Assembly: GCA_949775045.1 (NCBI GenBank)
Contig: OX459102.1
Span: 350,501-414,500 of the forward strand
Length of the DNA stretch: 64,000 nt
Origin: Metridium senile
Taxonomy: Eukaryota; Cnidaria; Anthozoa; Actiniaria; Metridiidae
Direction: 5' to 3'
Shown: in pieces, positions 13,136-24,400 of the stretch
How the letters are laid out: every line of letters starts with the position of its first letter
Position numbering within the stretch: position 1 is the first letter of the stretch
Notes under the pieces: generated by a model
What the model was told of the DNA's origin: nothing
Seen by the model: only the letters and a program-made list of their open reading frames with translations
The model's database searches: none
Position numbers and translations under genes: made by a program

Positions 13136-14520
13136 GAAAAATTCATCTTCTAAGTTTTGATTTATTGACAATTTAAGAGAAGCGTGTGCTTTTTAAAAAA
13201 ATATTATTTCTCATTATAGTTTCCACAAATCGCACTTAAAATATGACTAGCTCAAACTTCAAAGTGTTGAGATCTGTATGTGTAAATTTCGTAGAAATCG
13301 AACAAAGTTTAGATGCAAAATAAAGCGTTACAAAATTATGTTTATCCTGCAAAGTCAATACTACCGGGCCACCTTAAATACCCGTAAAACAGTGCACTGA
13401 TGGAGAGAGGGGAGTAAAATGAGCACCGTCGGCCTCAAGTTTATCAGTATATGACTGTCACGAGCTACCGACGTTAAATAAGGTTACTTTTTTACTTTAC
13501 AGTAACCTTAAAAAAAGACTGAGAAGAAAAAAAAACCTAGTTGGTTATTTATATTGTTAAAAAAGCTTAAAAGGCAATAATGAGGAAGGTTGACGTATGA
13601 GTAACAGAAACAGAATAAAGTCACAATGAGAATGTACCCACGATTTAATAATTAGAACTAGTCGTTACATTATGTAAGTGAAATGCTGCGAGTGCACACT
13701 GGTATAATGCACTAATAGTTTATTGTATAATGGTAGTTATAAAAACGCCACTTGTATTGATAAAAATAATTTATGACTGAGCGTACAAAAACTGTACTCA
13801 TGAACGAACATTGCCTTCCCCTGGAAATCTCACTTAAACGTTCGTCCCCTTGATGAATACTTCCAGCTACGAATGAAGTAGAGTTTGGCATGATGAATTG
13901 ATAAATAAAACAACACAAACCTGAGAAATGAAATCCCGGTTTCTTTTGTTTGCTTACGTGATTTCTTTATTCCAATTTTTATGCTCGAGCACAACCGTTC
14001 ATTGATGCATGCGCGCGCCAAAAGTCCAAAAGTCTGTTGTATTTTGTAAATACTTTTTTAAACCTTCTTTAAATAAAGTTCATCAATCAATCAATCAATC
14101 AATCGAGACGATGCCAAAGTACATGGAAAGAAATATGCGCAATTTTGGCGACGCAAAAAAATTGATGAAGAAAGTTGCTGACCTAAAGTACCGCATATTC
14201 AGAAATCATCCAAACATCGCTCGTTTTCCCGCCCACAAGATTGAGATTTCCACGGTATATATAGCCCAGGAACACTCATCCACAGGTATTCCTGTTAAGT
14301 TTAGTGTCGCTGCTCGCTTCGCTCGCAGCAAAAATAATGGTTGGACCAAATGTAACACAAAATTAAAACAACAACCTAATTAGTTAATTAAAAATATTGA
14401 TTAAAATAGGCTAATTAGTCAATAATGACGAAGGTTGACGTATGATCGTCACGGCAAGTACGTAATATATCGGGCCATCTAATTAGTTGACGTGGTTGAT
14501 GACGTCCTTAACGACGCAAA
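13136..14520. other. Spacer with no convincing gene
   Basis: GAAGGTTGACGTATGA occurs at 13586 and 14431 in similar AT-rich context, an old local duplication. A 91-codon open stretch begins at an ATG at 14111, and a TATATATAG motif is at about 14257 inside it. Neither is supported as a gene. Confidence 0.4.
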
Positions 14521-14529
14521 AAAACAACA

Positions 14530-14570
14530 TGTGATTGGCCAGTAATTACAGTGAATGACTATATATAGTC
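14530..14570 (+). promoter_or_regulatory. Candidate CCAAT and TATA boxes upstream of ORF 14643
   Basis: An inverted CCAAT box (GATTGGCC at about 14532) is followed by TATATATA at 14560-14567, about 76 bp before the ATG at 14643. The spacing fits a TATA-type RNA polymerase II promoter. This is motif evidence only. Confidence 0.4.
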
Positions 14571-14642
14571 AATTGCCTCTACTCACAAATCACTTCATAC
14601 CGTATTATAAGTTTCACCGTAGTCCAGTCTAGTATCGGCAAA

Positions 14643-15305
14643 ATGAACTTCATCAAGATGTTCAAATCATCATCCATGGATGACGCCTTTCGAAAAAAAC
14701 CTTCTAAGCCTGCAGAACATGCTCCAAAGGTCGTCGCTTCCATGGATGGCTGTTGGCACGTTCTTCGTCGACAATTACCTGTTATTTACGAGACTGAACA
14801 TGTCATAACTACACGGAATAAGCCCGCAGCGAACTCAATTCATCAGCACAGTTTGGAAGTAAAATCAAAACAGCATAGCAATTGTCGAGACGGTTATGGA
14901 CAGCGTAAAGATAGGACAAGAACGTTATCTTGGCCAGCCACAGTAGAAGATACAAAATCTACTTTGAAGCGTTCAAAGCAACTTTTACCAACTGTTGTAC
15001 AAGGGCAAGGACGCCCTCAAGATGGGCGAACATCGACACTTCCCTACAAGCACTGCCAAGAACAAAGAAGTAGCCATGTACGATGTAAGTCTAACCCAAC
15101 GGAGAGAAAGTCCAAAACCGACCATATGGGATTTACCTCTGAAAGAGAAAATCAGCCAAGATATATGGCCCATAAAGTTCCAGTAGAGATAACAAAAGAT
15201 GTAATGGAGGAACTGTGGTGGAAAGACATCCATGAACCTATCGGTAATATAGTCAAGATGATCCAGGACCAATATCGTTCCGATGAAGTCAAAGAAATCA
15301 AATAA
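14643..15305 (+). CDS. Hypothetical protein, 220 residues, single exon
   Basis: This is the longest non-repetitive host ORF in the left half of the window. It begins with MNFIKMFKSSSMDDAFRKKP after a plausible TATA box and ends before the 39-bp minisatellite. The middle is rich in Lys, Arg, Ser and Gln and looks disordered. The C-terminal 50 residues (EITKDVMEELWWKDIHEPIG onward) look helical and acidic/aromatic. I recognise no family. It may be a taxon-restricted gene, a captured fragment or a chance ORF. Conservation in relatives or RNA support would decide. Confidence 0.4.
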   Translation: MNFIKMFKSSSMDDAFRKKPSKPAEHAPKVVASMDGCWHVLRRQLPVIYETEHVITTRNKPAANSIHQHSLEVKSKQHSNCRDGYGQRKDRTRTLSWPATVEDTKSTLKRSKQLLPTVVQGQGRPQDGRTSTLPYKHCQEQRSSHVRCKSNPTERKSKTDHMGFTSERENQPRYMAHKVPVEITKDVMEELWWKDIHEPIGNIVKMIQDQYRSDEVKEIK

Positions 15306-15491
15306 TAGCAAAGACAATCAGCTTTCCAAGTAACCATATTTATGATGTGCTGTGGGCTTATTCTTTCTACTCTTGATAGGAATTTAATTCAAGTGTTCTG
15401 TTATCGTGGAAATTAAACTTGAGTTTGCTTGATAGTTACAGTTCTAATGTTGTGTATTAAAAAGAAATTAGTTACAAACTATGAAATAGCT

Positions 15492-16862
15492 TTACATTTT
15501 AGATACAAGTCACTAGTGGTTGTATCTAATTTACATTTCAGATACAAGTCACTAGTGGTTATATCTAATTTACATTTCAGATACAAGTCATTAGTGGTTG
15601 TATCGAATTTACATTTCAGATACAAGTCACTAGTGGTTGTATCTAATTTACATTTCAGATACAAGTCACTAGTGGTTATATCTAATTTACATTTCAGATA
15701 CAAGTCATTAGTGGTTGTATCGAATTTACATTTCAGATACAAGTCACTAGTGGTTGTATCTAATTTACATTTCAGATACAAGTCACTAGTGGTTGTATCT
15801 AATTTACATTTCAGATACAAGTCATTAGTGGTTGTATCGAATTTACATTTCAGATACAAGTCACTAGTGGTTGTATCTAATTTACATTTCAGATACAAGT
15901 CACTAGTGGTTGTATCTAATTTACATTTCAGATACAAGTCACTAGTGGTTGTATCTAATTTACATTTCAGATACAAGTCACTAGTGGTTGTATCTAATTT
16001 ACATTTCAGATACAAGTCATTAGTGGTTGTATCGAATTTACATTTCAGATACAAGTCACTAGTGGTTGTATCTAATTTACATTTCAGATACAAGTCACTA
16101 GTGGTTGTATCTAATTAACATTTCAGATACAAGTCACTAGTGGTTGTATCTAATTTACATTTCAGATACAAGTCACTAGTGGTTGTATCTAATTTACATT
16201 TCAGATACAAGTCACTAGTGGTTGTATCTAATTTACATTTCAGATACAAGTCACTAGTGGTTGTATCTAATTTACATTTCAGATACAAGTCACTAGTGGT
16301 TGTATCTAATTCGCATTTCAGATACAAGTCACTAGTGGTTGTATCTAATCTACATTTCAGATACAAGTCACTAGTGGTTGTATCTAATTCACATTTCAGA
16401 TACAAGTCACTAGTGGTTGTATCTAATTCACATTTCAGATACAAGTCACTAGTGGTTGTATCTAATTCGCATTTCAGATACAAGTCACTAGTGGTTGTAT
16501 CTAATCTACATTTCAGATACAAGTCACTAGTGGTTGTATCTAATTTACATTTCAGATACAAGTCACTAGTGGTTGTATCTAATTTACATTTCAGATACAA
16601 GTCACTAGTGGTTGTATCTAATTCGCATTTCAGATACAAGTCACTAGTGGTTGTATCTAATCTACATTTCAGATACAAGTCACTAGTGGTTGTATCTAAT
16701 TCACATTTCAGATACAAGTCACTAGTGGTTGTATCTAATTCACATTTCAGATACAAGTCATTAGTGGTTGTATCTAATTTACATTTTAGATACAAGTCAC
16801 TAGTGGTTGTATCGAATTTACATTTCAGATACAAGTCACTAGTGGTTGTATCTAATTTACAT
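15492..16862. repeat. 39-bp minisatellite, about 35 copies
   Basis: The unit starts GATACAAGTCACTAGTGGTT and continues GTATCTAATTTACATTTCA. The first 25 bases are an imperfect palindrome: GATACAA and TTGTATC flank CACTAGTG. Variants are ordered. ATTAG/TCGAA units recur every third unit at 15590, 15707 and 15825, and TTCGC/TCTAC/TTCAC/TTCAC units recur in blocks from 16310 to 16740. Because 39 is a multiple of three, both strands stay open as 13-residue repeats with no protein meaning. Confidence 0.97.
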
Positions 16863-16920
16863 GTTCATTGTTTTAACCCCTGTTTTCGTTGACGATTATA
16901 TAAACCCTCCCCGTGCTTAA

Positions 16921-17594
16921 AGGGATCTTCCACTAAAAATGAACTTGAACTTATATGGTGATAAAAATTATGCTGATTTCAAATATATATCAAAAATTTT
17001 CATCAGACGATTTTTCGCGCGGAAAAAACGGTTTAAAAAGTGAGAAAAAATATTTGTTGGATCCCTGTGGCATCTTCATTCTGATGACGTCATATTGCTC
17101 CCAACGATCTAAAAAGAAAGCTTTCTTTTCGCTGTTAGAAAATGTTAGAAAATGAAATAAAAACTTTTATTCTTTGCTCAACTTTGCAAAGTATCCAGAC
17201 TGTCGGACAGAAAAAATTCAAACCGATTGAAAGACAAAAGTTTAGAGTAATTTTTATTTGTCATTTAATCATTTTATCTCAAAAAAGGAGGTAAAATAGC
17301 ATCGTACTTCGGAATGCTTCGAAGGTATTTTTTTGAAGAACCCATATTCATTCTTTGGGGACTTTTTGCACCATAGGATTAGGGCAGAACCATTTTCGCA
17401 CGATATTTATAGTTATATTCATATATATTTCCCATCGTTGGGAGCAACAGGGATCCCAACAATATTTTTTCTCACATTTTAAACCGTTTTTTTCGCGCGA
17501 AAAATGGGCTGATGAAAATGTTTGATATATATTTGAAATCAGCATATTTTTTATCCTCATATAAGTTTAAGTTCATTTTTAGTAGAGGATCCCT
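16921..17594. mobile_element. TTAA-flanked MITE with about 150-bp inverted termini
   Basis: The termini AGGGATC and GATCCCT are bounded by TTAA at 16917-16920 and 17595-17598. The arms 16921-17070 and 17450-17594 are inverted copies, including TTTAAACCGTTTTTTTCGCG-type sequence. It is 674 bp and non-coding. TTAA duplication points to a piggyBac- or Kolobok-like source. Confidence 0.85.
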
Positions 17595-18433
17595 TTAAGT
17601 TTGTATGGGCTTTAATTTACAAGAGTGTTCATGTGATCTGATTTCTCATATCGGATTGGCTGGAAAGCTTATGAATTATTAATGAATTATACAAGTCTGA
17701 TTAAATGTGGTACTCATTGATTCGTTTATTGATTATGCGTTAACTCAGATGATGGGGTGAGGGTGAAAGGGTTGCTCGAAGGTAAAGATATCGGGTATGC
17801 TCGTCGAGAATCTTCAATAAAAGCGGCTTAAAATTGTCAATGACAGTCTCTTGTAAAATGACTTCTGTATCTTAAGGAAAAAATACAGAAGTCATCGTAC
17901 AAGAGCCTATTATGACGACAATGTTAAGTCCCTATGAAATACCACATTCAGAAGACAAGGCAAAGCTACATTTAGATCTTCATTTTTTGATAAAGTTCAT
18001 ATCAAACAATTATGTCCTTCGTGCGGGATCCCTGTACATTTTCATAAATTTGGGCTTCCTGCTTTAAGCCTCGTTTCTGAGCTATTTTAAAATGGTCGAC
18101 TGAAAGAAACAGTCAACTCTATGATATCTGGAAGTTTTTAACAAGTTTGGACTAAAAATAACGGTGGAAAAAGCGAAAAACTAGTCTATCGACACTACAA
18201 AATAGGTAAGAACACCAAATATGACATGCAAACGAAGGACAACTTTTTTTAGGCAATTCTTTCATATGAGGTTACTAACATATTTGAAATGTCAACTTAA
18301 TAACCAAAAAGAAATGAATCAACTTAAAATATATCAAACCGCTGATCTTTAGTAGCGCAAAAGGTCAAACCCGAACAAACCCGATACTTTTTCGTACGTC
18401 CCCTCCCTCCCTCGTGCATTTTCGTCAGTTAGG
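17595..18433. other. Spacer downstream of DCXR copy 2, with a strong hairpin
   Basis: No gene is seen. At 17848-17905, CTCTTGTAAAATGACTTCTG pairs with an inverted copy ending GTACAAGAG around a short loop. Sequence near 18300-18434 resembles 48290-48443 (the flank of copy 3), so it is array spacer. Confidence 0.55.
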
Positions 18434-21400
18434 TTAAGACACGCAGTAGCCTCCATCGACGAGCAAGTTAACACCGTTGACCATGGCTGCTTTGTCACTC
18501 AGAAGATACAAAATGGTGTTCACCACATCCTCAACATCTGTAGACACAAAACATATTCAAATTAAGCGAATTCTGTCCCTTTATATGCTAAACCAATGTG
18601 TCCGTCCGTCCGTCCACCCGCCCGCCCGGGAACTCACTACCTTTTAATATACAACTAGTTACTAGTTTAAATACGTTTAAGATAAATATTTCGTCTGTTG
18701 GACTCTAGCATAACTATATATATAAATCAATCCATGTAACTATTTTAGTACTTCAAAGTTTTTACCATTATATTATATTGAGTGTTATGATATAGAGTGC
18801 TTACACCATGTCCATGAAATAAAATCTAAATAGTTACTAACTAATAGTTTTTATTTAGTGACTATTAGTGACTATCACTCAACTGGAACAGCTTTAGTAA
18901 CAATACACAATGAATAAAGTATTAACTTTCTATGGTTTTGAGTATTTGATTTCCCTTGTGTATTGTTACTAAAGCTGTTCCAGTTGAGTGATAGTGACTA
19001 ATAGTCACTAAATAAAAACTAGCTATTAGGTAGGAACTATTTAGATTCCATTTCATGGACATAGTGTAAGCACTCTAACTCGACTTTTATGTAATAAAAC
19101 AAATGTATTATTGATGGTAATTTTTCGAGTATAAATAAATAAAGTATCTATATTGTAATTCAATGAAAGAAATAGGAACACTGATTTACCTGGAAATTCC
19201 TTTAGAGGTACTCCTTCTTTAAAATGCTGAACTACCTCGGCAGGTAATTCTTCGAAAGTATATTTTGTCATGTTTGTCCCATGTATAATGAAGGGGTTAA
19301 CAGAGTTAACTCTGATCTGTTAAGAAGAGCAGAAAACATAAGATTTAGTAAGTCTTTAATTATTATGGGATCATTAAATCATCGTGTTTTGGGAATGGGG
19401 CTTCTGAACTGCTTCAAAGTATTTTGACAGTATTGAGTATACAATGACATTCTGAAATGTTTAACCCCTGGTCAGTCTCAGTTTAAGCACTATCTACAAT
19501 ATTCGTGATATACAGTAGCAAGTCGAAGACGAGTTTTGTATAGTAGACGATAGATGATTTAGAAGACGAATAGAGCGAAAACACTAGAACCATGAAATAA
19601 AAACAAAATAGTTACTAACTAATAGTTTTTATTTAGTGACAATTTAGTGACAATTTACTCAACCAGAAATATCAAATACAAAATGAAGCAATACCTCATT
19701 AAAACTTTACTTGTCTTTTATAGTAACTAATAGTCGCTAAATAAGAACTATTACACACTAACAATTTGACTTTGTTTTATGGTTCTAGTGTTTTCGCTAT
19801 ATTGTACAGTACTTATGAAACTCCAACACAAGTTCTTTAATATCTGTCATGAGTTCAGTCAATTACAACGTTTATTGAATAGTTTTCTCGTAGTATTTTT
19901 CTTTAAACAATAGATATTTTATTTCGTAATTTAAAAGTTAAAATATTTCGTTTAACAATAGGTATTTTTAATTCGTTATTTACCATAAGTTAAAATATTC
20001 TAGTCTTTCAGTGATAACAATGAGGTTACATCACCATTATGATAATTGGTTTCATATAAATACACCCTAACGCGGCTTGTCGACACACACTCGTTGTAGT
20101 AAAAAACGAGGGAAAGTTCTGTTAAACAAGAGCGAAGTAAGTGAGATTTTGGTCAAGGAGCAGAGGAATAGACACACCCAGAGTCCCTCTAAAACAGATA
20201 ACTTTAAAGAACCCAAGTGCTAAAGCAGTAACTAAAGAACCGAAGTGCTAAAGCAGATAACTAAAGAACCAAAGTGTGAAAGCAAAGTAAAGAACAGTAG
20301 ACGAAGAGACAGAGAAACGAAACAAGCGAAGTACAAGCGAAGCCATTTAGCAATCCGCCGCCGAAACATAAGTACATTTATCATCATTTACTGAGTTCAT
20401 TTGACATACTGTGCACATCATAATCAGTGATAAGATAAAGTATAGTAATCAAGAAATAGTGATAAGATAAAGTATAGTATTTAAGAATTAGCATTATAGT
20501 ATAAGCATACCTTTAGTAGTAATAGTGTATATTTCTTTAAGTATTAAAATAGTTTATGTTATATTCGATGTATGTGTCGTTATTCTTTAAGTCTGTTATC
20601 CTAGGGAATGCTGCACTTGAGGGTTATTTGGGGAGGGATGGATTGACTGACCCACCGTACCGTGTTCCGTCACAATATCTTACTAAAATTGTCAAGATAA
20701 AAGTAAATCTGGCCGAGAAAATTCAAGTTAAAACTTATGCAAATCAGAACGAATCTGCATGGGATATACAACCTTCGTCACGGACGTGAATATTCTTTTG
20801 TCAATTTCTCATTAATTATTCATGAATTTTATAAAAGCTGATTGCAAAACGAATTTGTGTTTTTTTTTTTGTTTTACTGCACTTACCTGCAAATTCCTAA
20901 TTGTTTCTAAGAAATCAGTACAAATAACCATATCAAATATTTTGAAAACGAAGTCATGACTTATTATTTTACAATATATATATATAGTTATGTATGGTCA
21001 GTTACCTTGTGTGGTCCTAGTTCTAGTGCCATTACTTTAGTCAGCATATCCAAAGCAGCTTTAGTGGAACCTATTATAATAAAAAATAGCCATATTTACA
21101 CTAGAAGAAACATCTTCTGGACGAGTAAACCGTCCTATGAAGAACAGGTCGTCTGGTGTGAAAGCACAGTTTACAGCGCGACGCACCTTACCGTTGCCAC
21201 CTAATTACAGTGTTGTACAAGTTAACCAATATATAAGTGTCTGAAAAACCTCCCAGGATGTTTAAATTAGAAAAACTGTAGCAAATAATTTGAAAAGAGA
21301 AACTTTTGAACGCTAAGCTAACTTAGTATGCATAGCTAGTCACATACCATAACTGCAATGGTCAGCAAATGTTTTTATAGATGAAATACTTGATACATTG

Positions 21401-24400
21401 ACAATAGCACCTCCATATCCACCAGCAACCATCTTACGAGCGACTGCCTGTAACAAGAATAAAAACATTTGCAAGAGATTTATCCGCCCTTGTATATCTA
21501 TGCAATTAGTTCTGGAACATATATTATTTAGTAAAAATGTTGAATTTGCAGCCAGGATTCATATTAAAATACTAATAATATACATAAAAAAATTACTCGA
21601 TTCTGATTGGCTGATGAACAATGCATTTTAGAGGTAATTCAGTGCAAAAACAAGGTAATACAGTGCAAATTACATTCTGTACAGTGCAAATTACAAAAAA
21701 AAAATCGATTATGATAGGCTTTATTCTTAAATCATTTTAGTCACTAATGCTTGACAGAAATATAAAAAACACTTTAAGTGGCAATTGTTTCAAAAATCGT
21801 CGAAAATTTGTAAGAAAAATACAAAAAATTGACCAAGTTTTGAGTGGAAAGTTTTGAATTTTCCGCTTGAGCTCGAGCGCGCGCTTGCTTACGACATCAA
21901 CACGTCATTTCGTGTGTTTTTCAAAGAGCCAAATTGCACTCGATCTACGGTCTCGTGCAATTTGTACTCTTTGAAAAACACACTCGTGCGAATTAATCCC
22001 AAATTGAACTCGAAACCATATGATTACCCATACAAATTGGTTTGACTCTGGCCTGATTTTGGTTAAATTTATTCAGACGTTTCAATTTACAACGGAGTGA
22101 TTCGTTATAATGTATCACGCGCATATTTGAATATTGTTTAAGCGCGCGCTGTTCTAGAATTTACAATGATTTTATATATTTTAGGTATAGCAATATTAAC
22201 ATTTCCTGAATTTTTATCAGCGCGTGATACATTATAACGAATCACTCAGTTGTAACGATCACTGTTGAAGGTCTAAGTGTAGATCAAAACGTCTGAATAA
22301 ATTTAACCAAAATCAGGCCAGAATCAAACCAGAATCAATTTGTATTTCATATATTATTTAATTGAATGTATTTAAAATACCTGTGCTACAAAGAGTGCAG
22401 CTTTGACATTGGTCGTATTCTCTCTATAAAGTAAAACAACTTTAGTGATGCTAATTGATAACTACATTATTAAATTAAAACATAAGAAAGAAATAGAGAA
22501 ATGAGAGAAACAGAAAACTATAGCTAAATATAAAAAATAAAGGAAAAGAGAAATAATGAATAAAAAAAAATAAGGAAAGAAATAGAGAACATCATTATTT
22601 TACTTGTCAAAATGTTCTTCTGTTAATTCCAGAAAAGGCGTTCTTTTTATGATCCCGGCATTGTTGACAAGAAGATGGATGTCACCTTGTGCTTCGATGG
22701 CTTTCACTGCTTCGTCGATGTTACTCAAGTCAACACTCACAGGCTTGATAGATGGTTCCTATTCGATTTGTTGGCAGATATTATACATCATATCAGAAAT
22801 ACCGTATGCAATCTTGAAAACAATATAATGCCATTACCATATATGGTATTGTGGGTGAGAAGTAACAAAATACTTTGGTTATGGCGCAAGATTTTTTTCT
22901 TTTTCTTTTTTAACAAAATATTTAAGTGTAGTACAACTTTATTTCCAGAATTCAAAAGACAAAATCATAACAAGCATTTTCTGGAAGGTTTATATCAACA
23001 TCATTCAAACTGAGGCTCTGAGAATGTTTTGAAATCATCAAATTCAAAAAAACAAGGATTTGTATGACTTACAGTCAAGCCCTGCCAATCAGCTATATAT
23101 ACTCCTGTAATTGCATATATATTCATACATGTCAATCAATATACATTAAGGTAGACTGCATATATCAACCTACCTCCTCTACAAGAGTATCAAGATCAGC
23201 TTGTGTTCTTGTCAGTGCAATGACCTCAGCTCCACATTGTACTAGGGCCTTTGCTGTTCTCCTACCAACACCTGAAATAAACAACACCAGTGTCTAATAT
23301 GCTCTTCTCCCCCTGCGAAAGTAACAGGTTTTACAGCTTTATTTGGCACGTTTTAGTTACAAATGAGACTTACAAAACAGACTTACAAAACAGACTAAAC
23401 GAAAATGCACAGAGCTGATGATAAACGATTAATTAAACGAGCCAAATGGAGTTTGCGCAAATTAAACGAGACATAGTTACCATGCGAGACGTACCCCCAC
23501 TAAAATAACAATAAAACTAGGAAATACTGATATTAACATTGACGAATTGTAAATAGCGATAAAACTAATTGTAAATAATTAAAATACGTTTTAATTAAAA
23601 AGAACGTTTGTTTTCTTAGTTTATCATGCCCCAAACTGCCAGTATTTACAAGCAGTTGTAGATTGTCGCTTGTAGGATGACTCGGCAACGTAGATTTAAC
23701 CATCGTGTAGCTCGACATTAATTGCAAGCAGTTATTGCATATTACCTCAATGTCTATAAACCTCATTCAGAGTTGCACGATTATATATGATAGGTTTTGA
23801 TTGGCTGTTGTGCCCGCAAACAATATGTACTATGCTCCTGTGATCATAAAAAACCGCTTGTCAAAATTAAAGAGTGCATCCGAATTTTGATAAGTTGCCC
23901 CATTCTTCTGTTTACAAATGTTACAACACCTCTAGTCAATAGCTATATCTAGGGCCAGTTTTACGAAGCCTGGATAAAGCCTGGAAAAGAGTTATTCAGT
24001 GTATAGAATTTGTATAGGTTTTTTGGATAGGGATTTATTTATTTAAACCTATACAAATTGTGAACTCCAACAATTCCAAAAAATGAAATTCCTTGTATTG
24101 CATGTATAGTAATCGACTGCACTGATCGTATTAACACTGGACAACTGATAATAAGGTCATTAACAAGTGTTGTCAACATATCAGTTCACAAGGATAAAAT
24201 ATACCTAAACATTTTTTCGTTTCAGTATTACTCGCTATTAAAAGTCCCAATAGGAAATTTTACTAAATCATAGCTTATTAATATGCAGTTTATCAGAAGG
24301 TATAAAAATGTAAAAAAATAATAATATTTTGAGCAGTCTTTGAGTATACTGATAGACTACCAAGAGATTGAACTTTGCTTATACAGTCATTTGACAAAAC

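Noticed and set aside
15492..16862. CRISPR-like direct repeats
   Set aside because: Units are contiguous with no spacers, in a eukaryotic genome. It is a minisatellite.
15429..16892. 13-residue repeat proteins on both strands (LHFRYKSLVVVSN unit)
   Set aside because: The 39-bp unit is a multiple of three, so frames stay open on both strands. There is no start context or conserved protein bias.
19053..19271. Separate 72-residue protein on the minus strand
   Set aside because: It is exon 7 of DCXR copy 2 read into intron 7.
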